Assembly: GCF_900188005.1 (NCBI RefSeq)
Contig: NZ_FZNR01000005.1
Location: 186,001-250,000, forward strand
Direction: 5' to 3'
DNA length: 64,000 nt
DNA from: Actinoplanes regularis
GTDB lineage: Bacteria; Actinomycetota; Actinomycetes; Mycobacteriales; Micromonosporaceae
Within the stretch, counting starts at the first letter, position 1; each line of letters opens with the position of its first letter. Position numbers and translations under genes: made by a program. This document shows, in pieces, positions 1 to 7,473 of this stretch. The notes below the pieces were generated by a model. The model was not told the origin of the DNA, searched no databases, and saw nothing but the letters and a program-made list of their open reading frames with translations.

Positions 1-60
1 TCGACCGGCACCATCACCGCGCAGGACGCCGCCCCGCCCGTGACCACGATGAAGGGCTGA
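1..60 (+). CDS. 3' end of ABC transporter substrate-binding protein (partial)
   Basis: Only the last 19 codons and the TGA are inside the window; the frame ends in VTTMKG. The stop lies 6 bases before the ATG of an ABC ATPase. In branched-chain amino acid type importers the periplasmic or lipoprotein binding protein commonly precedes the ATPase and permease genes, so this is most likely its C-terminus. The identification rests on context; too little sequence is present for a domain call. Confidence 0.55.
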   Translation, partial: STGTITAQDAAPPVTTMKG

Positions 61-66
61 CCGGCG

Positions 67-831
67 ATGCCGACCGCTACCACCGTCGCCGCCCTCGCGG
101 TGCGGGGCGCGTCCTGGCGGATCGGTGCGGTACCGATCGTCGACGACGTGACCCTGGACCTCGGACCGGGCGAGTTCGTCGCCCTGATCGGACCCAACGG
201 CGCCGGCAAGACCTCGCTGTTCAACCTGATCAGCGGGCTGCGCCGGCCCAGCGCCGGCCGGATCCTGCTGGGCGGTCACGACGTGACGGCCCTCGCCCCG
301 CACCTGCGGGCCCGCCACGGCCTGGGCCGTACCTTCCAGACCTCGGCGGTGTTCGGCTCGCTCACCATCGCCGAGAACATCGCCCTCGCGGTGCAGGCCC
401 GCCGGGGCGGTGCGATGCGCGGCTGGCGGCGGTCCACCGACCGCGACATCGCCGCCCGGGCCGAGGAGATCCTTCAGCGGGTACGGCTGGAGCGTCACGC
501 CACCCGTATCGCCGGATCCCTGGCCCACGGGGAGAAACGCAAGCTGGAGATCGCCCTGCTGCTCGCCGGGGAGCCCCGCGTCCTGCTGCTGGACGAGCCG
601 ATGGCCGGCGTCAGCCTCGAGGACGTACCCGCGCTGGTCGAGGTGATCCGCGGCCTGACCGCGGGCAGCGGCCGCAGCGTGCTCATGGTCGAGCACCACA
701 TGGACGTGGTGCTCGACCTCGCCGACCGGGTCGCCGTGCTGCACCACGGCGCCCTGCTCGCCTGCGACACCCCCGAGGCCGTGATGGCCGACCCCTTCGT
801 CCAGCAGGCGTACCTCGGGGAGCAACTGTGA
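67..831 (+). CDS. livG: Branched-chain amino acid-type ABC importer ATPase (LivG-like)
   Basis: Cytoplasmic ATPase that would power uptake of branched-chain amino acids or a similar amide substrate together with the LivF-like ATPase encoded next. The 254-residue protein has Walker A GPNGAGKT at residues 42-49, a LivG-style signature LAHGEKRKLEIA starting at residue 152 in place of LSGGQ, and Walker B LLLDEP with Asp176/Glu177. The length fits the family. The ATG is 6 bases after the preceding stop, and the last codons overlap the GTG of the next gene by 4 bases, so the genes are translationally coupled. The substrate cannot be read from sequence; gene order (ATPases before permeases) differs from typical urea urtABCDE clusters. 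Confidence 0.9.
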   Translation: MPTATTVAALAVRGASWRIGAVPIVDDVTLDLGPGEFVALIGPNGAGKTSLFNLISGLRRPSAGRILLGGHDVTALAPHLRARHGLGRTFQTSAVFGSLTIAENIALAVQARRGGAMRGWRRSTDRDIAARAEEILQRVRLERHATRIAGSLAHGEKRKLEIALLLAGEPRVLLLDEPMAGVSLEDVPALVEVIRGLTAGSGRSVLMVEHHMDVVLDLADRVAVLHHGALLACDTPEAVMADPFVQQAYLGEQL

Positions 832-1541
832 CCGCACCGATCCTGCGCGTCGCCGGCCTGTCGGTCCGTCTCGGCGGATCGCACATCCTGCAGGGCGTCA
901 CCTTCGACGTGGCCGCCACCGGCGTGACCGCGCTGCTCGGCCGCAACGGCGTCGGCAAGACCACCACGCTGCGCGCCATCCTCGGCGAGATCCCGGCCGA
1001 GGGCGGCGTCGAGTACGACGGCGTGCCGGTCCTCGGCCGCCGCACCCACCGGCTGATCCGCGACGGCCTCGCCTACGTGCCCGAGGACCGGTGCGTCTTC
1101 GCCGGCCTGACCGTCGCCGAGAACCTGCGACTGGCCGAACGCGTCCCGAACCCCGACTACCGGCTCGTGCACGAACTGTTCCCCGAGCTCGAGGCCCGGG
1201 CCGCCCAGCGCGCCGGGACCCTCTCCGGCGGCCAGCAGCAGATGGTCGCCGTTGCCCGGGTGCTGCTCAACCCGAACCGGCTGCTGCTGGTCGACGAACC
1301 GACAAAGGGACTCGCGCCCGCCGTGGTCACCTCGGTCGCCGCCGTCCTCGGCCGGGTCGCCGAACGCGTACCCGTGCTGCTCGTCGAGCAGAACCTGGCC
1401 GTCGTCCGCAAGCTCGCCACCGACGCCATCGTCCTCGAGGCCGGCCGGGTCGCCTGGCAGGGCCGCGCCACCGATCTGCTCGGCGACGCCGAAGCGACCA
1501 GATCGCTGCTCGGCGTCGGATCCACCGCCGGGAGGCACTGA
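828..1541 (+). CDS. livF: Branched-chain amino acid-type ABC importer ATPase (LivF-like)
   Basis: Second nucleotide-binding subunit of the importer, 237 residues. Walker A GRNGVGKT is at residues 38-45, followed by a canonical LSGGQQQ signature and Walker B LLLVDEP. The usual LivF phrase ending in DEPTKGLAP is present. The GTG start overlaps the TGA of the LivG-like gene (GTGA). It should pair with that subunit on the two permeases encoded immediately downstream. The next gene starts one base after this stop, so the whole set is one operon. Confidence 0.9.
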   Translation: MTAPILRVAGLSVRLGGSHILQGVTFDVAATGVTALLGRNGVGKTTTLRAILGEIPAEGGVEYDGVPVLGRRTHRLIRDGLAYVPEDRCVFAGLTVAENLRLAERVPNPDYRLVHELFPELEARAAQRAGTLSGGQQQMVAVARVLLNPNRLLLVDEPTKGLAPAVVTSVAAVLGRVAERVPVLLVEQNLAVVRKLATDAIVLEAGRVAWQGRATDLLGDAEATRSLLGVGSTAGRH

Positions 1542-1542
1542 C

Positions 1543-2409
1543 TTGTCCACCGTGGTCCTGCTGACGCTGACCGGGCTCGGCCTGGCGGCGCTGTACTTCC
1601 TCATCGCCTCCGGCCTGTCGCTCGTGTTCGGCCTGGCCGGCGTCCTCAACTTCGCGCACGGCCTGTTCCTGTCCGTCGGCGCCTACGCCACCTGGTGGGC
1701 CGCCCCGCACTGGGGCCTGCCCGCCGCCGTGGCCTTCGGCGTCGCCGCCGCGGCCGCCACCGGCGCCCTGGTCGAACTCGTCCTGATCCGGCCGCTCTAC
1801 ACCCGCCACACCGAACAGGTGCTGGTCACCGTCGGCCTGTCCCTGGCCGGGGTGGCGCTGCTCCAGTCGCTCTGGGGCGCCGACGCCCGGATCTTCCCCC
1901 GGCCCGCCTGGGCCGCCGAGGTCACCGGGGTGCTCGGCGCGAGCGTGCCCGTCGACCGATACCTGCTCATCGGCGCCGCCGTACTCGTGCTCCTCGCCCT
2001 GCTCGCGTTCCTGCGATTCACCCGGTACGGCCTGATCATCCGGGCCGGCGTCGAGAACCGCGCCATGGTCAGCGCGCTCGGCATCGACGTCCGCATCGCG
2101 TTCACCCTGGTCTTCGCGATCGGCGGGGCGCTGGCCGGGCTCGCCGGGATCCTCGGCGGCATGTACTTCAGCGCGATCTCGCCCGGCCAGGGCGCCTCGC
2201 TGCTGATCTTCGCCTTCATCGTCGTGGTCATCGGCGGTCTCGGCTCGGTCACCGGGTCGGCGATCGCCGCCGTCGCGGTCGGCCTGCTCCAGCAATTCGT
2301 GAACTACTACGGCGCGCCCGGCGCCGGTGACGTCAGCGTGGTCGTGCTGCTCGCCGCCGTGCTGCTGACGCGCCCGGCCGGCGTCGCCGGAAAGGTGGCA
2401 ACGGCATGA
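1543..2409 (+). CDS. livH: Branched-chain amino acid-type ABC importer permease (LivH-like)
   Basis: Membrane permease of 288 residues with about eight hydrophobic segments and the family phrase LNFAHG near the N-terminus, typical of LivH. I chose the TTG at 1543: it lies just after the LivF stop, is preceded by GGGAGG, and begins LSTVVLLTLTGLG. The open frame extends upstream inside livF, but that part does not resemble a permease. Its stop overlaps the ATG of livM by 4 bases. It forms the transmembrane pore with LivM; the substrate is unknown. Confidence 0.88.
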   Translation: MSTVVLLTLTGLGLAALYFLIASGLSLVFGLAGVLNFAHGLFLSVGAYATWWAAPHWGLPAAVAFGVAAAAATGALVELVLIRPLYTRHTEQVLVTVGLSLAGVALLQSLWGADARIFPRPAWAAEVTGVLGASVPVDRYLLIGAAVLVLLALLAFLRFTRYGLIIRAGVENRAMVSALGIDVRIAFTLVFAIGGALAGLAGILGGMYFSAISPGQGASLLIFAFIVVVIGGLGSVTGSAIAAVAVGLLQQFVNYYGAPGAGDVSVVVLLAAVLLTRPAGVAGKVATA

Positions 2410-3425
2410 CGGCACGACTGAAGCCCTTCGCACCGCTGCTGGCCCTGCTCGTGGCGGCGGTACTGCCCTGGTCGACGCTGTCGGTGCCCGGGCTCTTCGA
2501 CGGCGCGCTCAACTCGCCCGGAACCCTGCAACTGCTCGCCGTCTGCCTGGTCTTCGGTGGGCTCGCCCTCGGCTACGACCTGCTGTTCGGCCGGGCCGGG
2601 CTGCTCTCCTTCGGTCACGCGCTCCACGTCGCCGCCGGAGCGTACGGCGTCGACATCCTGGTCAGCCACTACGGCTGGCCGCTGTGGAGCGCCGCGCTGA
2701 CCGCCGTGCTGGCGGCCGCGGTGCTCGCCGCCCTGCTCGGTTCGGTCGCGTTGCGTACCTCCGGAATCGCCTTCTCGATGGTCACCCTCGCGTTCGCGCA
2801 GGTCGCTCAGATCACGGTCAACCGGGACCCGGGCGGCCTGACCGGTGGTGAGGAGGGCCTGCCGATGAGGACCTCCGGCCTGCCCGCCGGCCTCGTCGGC
2901 GTGCTCAACACGGTCAACCTGTACTGGCTGGCGCTGGCCTTCCTCACGGTCGTGGTGCTGGTCGTGCACACCATCGACCGGGCGCCGCTGGGCCGCACCC
3001 TGATCGGCCTGCGCGACGACGAGCGGCGCATCGCGGTCCTCGGGCTCTCGCCGTACCGGCTGAAGCTGGTCGCCTTCGTGACCGCCGGCGCCCTCGCCGC
3101 GCTCGGCGGCGTCACCTACGCCCTCGTCGCCGGCGGGGTCTCCCCGCACATCGCCTCGTCCGAACTCACCCTGTCACTGATCGTGATGGCGGTCCTCGGT
3201 GGCGCCGGCACCCGATGGGGAGCGCTGCTCGGCGGCATCCTGTACGCCTACCTCGACCAGCGGCTGGCCCGCCTCGGCGGTGGGCTGCCCGGGCCGTTCG
3301 GGCAGCCGCTGTTCGTGCTCGGCACGCTGTTCATCCTGGCCGTCTACTTCGTGCCGGGCGGCCTGGCCGGCCTGAGCCGTCGCTGGCAGACCCTCCTCGG
3401 CTCGCTGAAACCGAGAACCGGCTGA
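2406..3425 (+). CDS. livM: Branched-chain amino acid-type ABC importer permease (LivM-like)
   Basis: Membrane permease of 339 residues with around nine or ten hydrophobic segments. It carries the LivM-typical GYDLLFGRAGLLSFGHA segment near residues 57-73 and the cytoplasmic ATPase-contact region IGLRDDERRIAVLG. The ATG overlaps the livH stop (ATGA). It is the last gene of the importer operon: a strong hairpin follows about 55 bases after its stop and an unrelated DUF418 gene comes next. Confidence 0.9.
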   Translation: MTARLKPFAPLLALLVAAVLPWSTLSVPGLFDGALNSPGTLQLLAVCLVFGGLALGYDLLFGRAGLLSFGHALHVAAGAYGVDILVSHYGWPLWSAALTAVLAAAVLAALLGSVALRTSGIAFSMVTLAFAQVAQITVNRDPGGLTGGEEGLPMRTSGLPAGLVGVLNTVNLYWLALAFLTVVVLVVHTIDRAPLGRTLIGLRDDERRIAVLGLSPYRLKLVAFVTAGALAALGGVTYALVAGGVSPHIASSELTLSLIVMAVLGGAGTRWGALLGGILYAYLDQRLARLGGGLPGPFGQPLFVLGTLFILAVYFVPGGLAGLSRRWQTLLGSLKPRTG

Positions 3426-3480
3426 CCGTTGCCCCGAACGCTGCCCGAAGGGCTGACTTAAGTAGACCCGGGGTATACCT

Positions 3481-3502
3481 CCGGCCGCTGCTGAGCGGCC
3501 GG
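3481..3502. terminator. Hairpin after the liv operon
   Basis: A perfect 9-bp stem CCGGCCGCT / AGCGGCCGG encloses a GCTG loop, 55 bases past the livM stop. There is no T-tract, as is common in high-GC actinobacteria. It also lies in the short leader of the DUF418 gene (ATG 3524), so an attenuator role cannot be excluded. Confidence 0.5.
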
Positions 3503-3523
3503 TCCCGACCCTACGGTCGGCTG

Positions 3524-4693
3524 ATGACGAGCGGTACGCGGACACGACCACCCGGGCCGACCGAGCCGGCGGCCCGGGCCCTGGGGCCGGACCTGGCACG
3601 AGGCTTCATGCTGTTGTTCATCGCGCTGGCCAACACGCACTACTTCCTGCGCGGCCCCTCTGTGCTGGGCGGCTATCCGCATGCCGGGTCAGCGGTCGAC
3701 GCGGCGGTGACGTGGCTGCTGGCGACGTTCGTGGATGGCCGGGCCTTTCCGATGTTCGGGCTGCTCTTCGGTTACGGTGTCGCGCAGATCGCACGACGGC
3801 AGCGGGAACGCGGGGCGCGGGGCGTACGCCGTCTGCTCTGGCGCCGCAGCGCCGCGCTCGTGACGGTCGGCCTGACCGACGCCCTGCTGTTCTTCGTCGG
3901 CGACATTCTCGCCGCCTATGGTGTGCTGTTGTTCCTGGGCGTCTGGTTGATCCGTTGGAAGGACCGCTGGCTGCTGGTGTTCGCCGTCGCGTTCCTGGCG
4001 CTGAACGCGTTGCCGAGTGGTGACGCGTCCACCATCAGCCGTGAGCCGGCGGATCCGTCGATGCTGCCGCCGGACCTGAGCGCCATGCTCACGCACCGGG
4101 TGCCGGTAGCGCTGTTCATCGCCGCGCTCGGGCCGATCGGGTTCCTCGCGCCGTTCGCGGTGGGCCTCTGGGCGGGCCGCCGCCGCATCCTGGAGCAGCC
4201 GGAACGGCACCGGCGGGCGCTCACCGTCGCCGCCGTGGCCGGCCTGGGCGCCGCGGTGCTGGGTGCCCAGCCGATCGCGCTGCTGCTCGCCGGGATCATC
4301 GAGGAGCCCGGTCAGCAGACACTCGCGTGGCTGGCCTCGCTGCACGGCACGACGGGAACGCTGGGTGGTCTCGGATATGCCGCCCTGATCTCGTTGCTCG
4401 CCGTGCGCCTGGCCGGTCGGCGCCGTCCGATCGTGGACGCGATCGCGGCCACCGGTCAGCGGTCGATGACCTTCTACCTGATGCAGTCGATGACGTGGGC
4501 GGTGGTGTTCACGCCGTTCCTGCTCGACCTCTCCGGAACGCTGACCGTCCTCGGCACGGCATTGCTCGCCGCCGCGACGTGGGCGGCCGGCGTGGTCATC
4601 GCGGACCGGATGCGCCGAGCCGGATGGCGGGGCCCGTTCGAGGTGCTGGTGCGGCGTGTCACGTACGGGAGGCGAGAGGTCCAGGCGACGTAG
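3524..4693 (+). CDS. DUF418 domain-containing membrane protein
   Basis: A 389-residue integral membrane protein with roughly nine or ten hydrophobic segments. The N-terminal region (GPDLARGFMLLFIALANTHY) and the C-terminal segment with PFEVLVRRVTYG are characteristic of DUF418/YeiB-type proteins, which belong to an acyltransferase-like membrane superfamily. The biochemical role of the family is not established. I chose the ATG at 3524; the open frame upstream runs through livM and the hairpin and looks non-coding. It converges on the RlpA-like gene, with a strong terminator between them. Confidence 0.8.
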   Translation: MTSGTRTRPPGPTEPAARALGPDLARGFMLLFIALANTHYFLRGPSVLGGYPHAGSAVDAAVTWLLATFVDGRAFPMFGLLFGYGVAQIARRQRERGARGVRRLLWRRSAALVTVGLTDALLFFVGDILAAYGVLLFLGVWLIRWKDRWLLVFAVAFLALNALPSGDASTISREPADPSMLPPDLSAMLTHRVPVALFIAALGPIGFLAPFAVGLWAGRRRILEQPERHRRALTVAAVAGLGAAVLGAQPIALLLAGIIEEPGQQTLAWLASLHGTTGTLGGLGYAALISLLAVRLAGRRRPIVDAIAATGQRSMTFYLMQSMTWAVVFTPFLLDLSGTLTVLGTALLAAATWAAGVVIADRMRRAGWRGPFEVLVRRVTYGRREVQAT

Positions 4694-4752
4694 CGGAGGG
4701 CCTTGTTGAGATTCCCGCACCGGCGCCACGCCGCGGTTCGCCCGTCGAGAAA

Positions 4753-4792
4753 GTGGATCGTCGCCGGCGGCCGGCTTCCGGCGACGATCCAC
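4753..4792. terminator. Bidirectional terminator between convergent genes
   Basis: A perfect 15-bp stem (GTGGATCGTCGCCGG at 4753-4767 and its complement at 4778-4792) encloses a 10-base loop. It lies between the stop of the DUF418 gene (4693) and the stop of the minus-strand RlpA-like gene (4811). Confidence 0.8.
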
Positions 4793-4810
4793 GGATGGCC
4801 GGGCCGGGGT

Positions 4811-5512
4811 TCAGCCGACGCGCTCGATGACCGCGCGGCGGATCAGGAACTTGCCGGGCTCGCGGACCTGCTCGAACGCGGCGTTGTTGAGCAGGATGCA
4901 ACTGCCCGACGGGGAGGTGACCTTGACGATGGTGCTCTTGTTGTTGTCCAGGTTGGTGACCTTCAGGGTGGTGCCGATCGGGAAGGCGTTGCTGGACGCG
5001 CCCGGCGCGCCACCCTCACCGGAGAGGGTGACGGTGGAGCCCTTGCAGACGACTTCGCCGGCCGCGGCGTTACCCGCGTCGCCGTTGTTGCCGCCTGCCG
5101 GGGTGGTGGTGGCCGGGGTTGTCGGGGCCGGCTTGTTCTGTCCCTGACCCTGCCCCTGCCCCTGCTCCTGCTCCTGTCCCTGGGTGGGTGCGGGCTGAGC
5201 CGCGGCGCCGCCGCCGACCTCGGCGGCGATGTTCTTGGTGCACCCGGCGACGGCGCGCCGCTGGTTGATCAGATCCACTACCGCCTGCCGGTTGGCGATA
5301 CGCGCCGCCGACTGGGCGTCCGGGGCCGCCTGCTGAGCCGCGATGAACTGCAGGTTCTGGCGCAGCGCCTGGTCAAGACCGTCACAGTTCTCACCCGCGC
5401 TGCTGATCCCGGTACTGACCGCGAAGGCGCCCCCAGCCAGGGTCACGGTGGACAGCCCGATGATCACCTTGCGGGTGGTGGCGGACATCTTGTTACGCCG
5501 GGTGCGGTACAT
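4811..5512 (-). CDS. Secreted protein with RlpA-like double-psi beta-barrel domain
   Basis: A 233-residue exported protein. The N-terminus is basic then hydrophobic (about residues 12-38) with a likely signal-peptidase site before ENCDG. A helical segment with two Cys (NCDGLD...VAGC) follows, then a low-complexity Gln/Glu/Gly linker (QEQEQGQGQGQGQ) and a Thr/Pro/Asn-rich stretch. The last ~75 residues (FPIGTTLKVTNLDNNKSTIV, then ILLNNAAFEQV) align by eye with the RlpA/expansin-like barrel, whose usual pattern is LPFGT...VTNL...V...DRGP...LS..AA. The RlpA catalytic Asp region appears as TSPSGSC here, so lytic activity is doubtful. The ATG at 5512 follows GAAGGAG; the frame extends further upstream without export features. 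Confidence 0.65.
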   Translation of the reverse strand: MYRTRRNKMSATTRKVIIGLSTVTLAGGAFAVSTGISSAGENCDGLDQALRQNLQFIAAQQAAPDAQSAARIANRQAVVDLINQRRAVAGCTKNIAAEVGGGAAAQPAPTQGQEQEQGQGQGQGQNKPAPTTPATTTPAGGNNGDAGNAAAGEVVCKGSTVTLSGEGGAPGASSNAFPIGTTLKVTNLDNNKSTIVKVTSPSGSCILLNNAAFEQVREPGKFLIRRAVIERVG

Positions 5513-5727
5513 GGATCTGCTCCTTCGCGTTCCGTGCTGCAGTGGTGCAACACTCACAGTTACGCGGGCGGAGGAGTTGGCGGATCGAAGCAGAACCTTA
5601 AACATCCTTAAAAGCGCGAATCCCCCGGACCGGTCATCCGGAGATGCGAAGGCCGCCGACCATCGGATCACGACGGCTGCGTGCCGGGCCGGCGGTCCCG
5701 CGACGACCCGGATACAACTGAGTGCCG
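5513..5727. other. Intergenic region, no gene seen
   Basis: About 215 bases between two minus-strand genes. It should hold the promoter of the RlpA-like gene and the 3' flank of the ABC exporter operon. I see no clear terminator or operator; a short ATCCTTAAA-type AT-rich patch near 5603 is the only notable base bias. Confidence 0.4.
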
Positions 5728-7473
5728 CTATCCGTTCCAGGCGGCCCACAGCTCGCTGTACCGGCCGCCCGCCCGCAGCAGGTCGTCCGGCGAGCCCTCC
5801 TCGACGACCCGGCCCTGGTCCAGGACGAGCACCCGGTCGGCGGACGCGGCCTGGGTGAGCCGGTGCGCCACGATCAGCGTGGTCCGGCCCGCGGTGGCGG
5901 CGTCCGCCGCGCGTTCCAGGTCGCGGGCGCCGGAACTGCCCGCCTCGGCGGTGGCCTCGTCCAGCACGGCGACCTCCGGATCGGCGAGGACCAGGCGAGC
6001 CAGGGCGAGTTGCTGGGCCTGGGCCGCGGTCAGCCGGTGCCCGCCCTCGCCGACGTGCGTGTCGAGCCCGCCGGGCAGCGCCCGGAACCAGCCCGTCGCA
6101 CCGACCAGGTCGAGCGCGCCGCGCAGTTCGTCGTCGCTCGCGTCCGGCCGGGCCAGCCGCAGGTCGTCGCGGAGCGGACCGGCGAAGACGTGCACCTCCT
6201 GGCTGATCAGGGCGATCCGCTGCCGGGTACGGACCTCGCCCAGTTCGTCGAGGGGCACGCCGCCGAGCCGTACGGTGCCGTCGGTCGGTGCGACGATGCC
6301 CGCGGCCAGGCCGGCCAGAGTGCTCTTCCCGGCCCCGCTCGCCCCGACCAGCGCCACCCGCGATCCCGCGGCCAGCCTCAGCGTGATGTCGGCGAGGACC
6401 ACCGGCCCGTCGTCGTAGTGATGCTCGGTCACCACCACTTCGAGATCGTCGCCGGTCACGCCGGGATCAGCACCGGCGGCGACCGGGGCCGCGGGCAGGG
6501 AGGCCACGCCGACCAGGCGGGCCAGGCTCGCCCCCGCCTGCAGCACGGTATCCGCCTCGAGCAGCAGCATCCCGATCGGATTGAACAGCCGGTGGAAGTA
6601 GAGTGCCGCGGCCGTCGCCGCTCCGACGGTCGCCATCTGCCCGCGGACCAGCAGGAACCCGGTGATCAGCACGGCCGCCAGGCCGATCAGCTCGGCCCGG
6701 TTGATCCGGGACACGAACCGGGTATAGACCTGGAAGACCTCCAGCGTCAGGTCGCGGGTGGTCGCCGAGGACGCGGCGACGTGCGCCACGTGGGTCTCCT
6801 CGATGCGGTACGCGCGGGCTGTCGCCGCACCTCGAAGGGCACCCGCCAGCGCCTGGGTGCGTTCACCCGACGCGATCCGCTTCTTCATGTAGTACGGCGC
6901 CGATCTGGGCAGATACCACCGCAACGCGAACACGTACCCCGGCGCCGCCACCAGCCCCGCCAGCCCCAGCCGCCAGTCCAGGGCGAACAGCCCACCCGCG
7001 GTGAGTACGACGGACAGGGCCGCGCCCACGACCAGCGGCCCACTCCCGGTGATCGCCGACGCCACCACCGTGGCGTCGTCACCGGTGCGCGACACCAGGT
7101 CCCCGGTCCCGGTCCGTTCCAGGGTGGCTGAGGGCAGGTGCAGCGCCCGGTCCAGCACCCGTTCCCGCAAGCGGGCCAGCACCGTCTCGCCGAGCCGTGC
7201 CGCGACCGCCGTGGCGGCGGTGGTCAGCGCCCCGCCGACCAGGGCCGCCCCCGCGATCACCGTCGCCCAGTAGGCGACCCGGCCCGCCCCGGCCCCGGTG
7301 ATCACGTCGTCCACGAGCAGGCCCAGCACCCACGGCGCGACGAGACCGGCGGCCGACGCCGCCATCAGCAGCGCCGCCGCGGCCGCGCTGAGCCCGGGCA
7401 ACCGGGCGAACTCCGCGCGGATCGCCGCCCAGGTCTGCCGCGGCGTGGCGGTGGGCAACAGGATTCGTGTCAT
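5728..7473 (-). CDS. ABC exporter half-transporter, subunit with intact Walker motifs
   Basis: A 581-residue half-transporter: six-helix exporter domain (about 1-330), then an ATPase domain. Walker A GASGAGKS has Lys383, Walker B VAVLDEA has Asp505/Glu506, and the H-loop His537 is present (AHRLT). The signature is degenerate: LTAAQAQQ at residue 481 instead of LSGGQ. Its partner gene overlaps it by 4 bases and has the opposite defects, so the two form an asymmetric heterodimer with one functional ATP site. An iron box upstream and the adjacent siderophore uptake operon suggest transport of a siderophore or related compound. The family resembles bacterial multidrug and siderophore exporters and mycobacterial IrtAB; direction of transport is not provable here. 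Confidence 0.85.
   Translation of the reverse strand: MTRILLPTATPRQTWAAIRAEFARLPGLSAAAAALLMAASAAGLVAPWVLGLLVDDVITGAGAGRVAYWATVIAGAALVGGALTTAATAVAARLGETVLARLRERVLDRALHLPSATLERTGTGDLVSRTGDDATVVASAITGSGPLVVGAALSVVLTAGGLFALDWRLGLAGLVAAPGYVFALRWYLPRSAPYYMKKRIASGERTQALAGALRGAATARAYRIEETHVAHVAASSATTRDLTLEVFQVYTRFVSRINRAELIGLAAVLITGFLLVRGQMATVGAATAAALYFHRLFNPIGMLLLEADTVLQAGASLARLVGVASLPAAPVAAGADPGVTGDDLEVVVTEHHYDDGPVVLADITLRLAAGSRVALVGASGAGKSTLAGLAAGIVAPTDGTVRLGGVPLDELGEVRTRQRIALISQEVHVFAGPLRDDLRLARPDASDDELRGALDLVGATGWFRALPGGLDTHVGEGGHRLTAAQAQQLALARLVLADPEVAVLDEATAEAGSSGARDLERAADAATAGRTTLIVAHRLTQAASADRVLVLDQGRVVEEGSPDDLLRAGGRYSELWAAWNG

Noticed and set aside
495..1649. Minus-strand open frame opposite livGF
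   Set aside because: Shadow of strongly conserved ATPase genes; no recognisable domain.
3452..3479. Promoter candidate CTGACT-N15-TATACC before the DUF418 gene
   Set aside because: The -35 is poor and the spacer short; the -10 alone is not sufficient.
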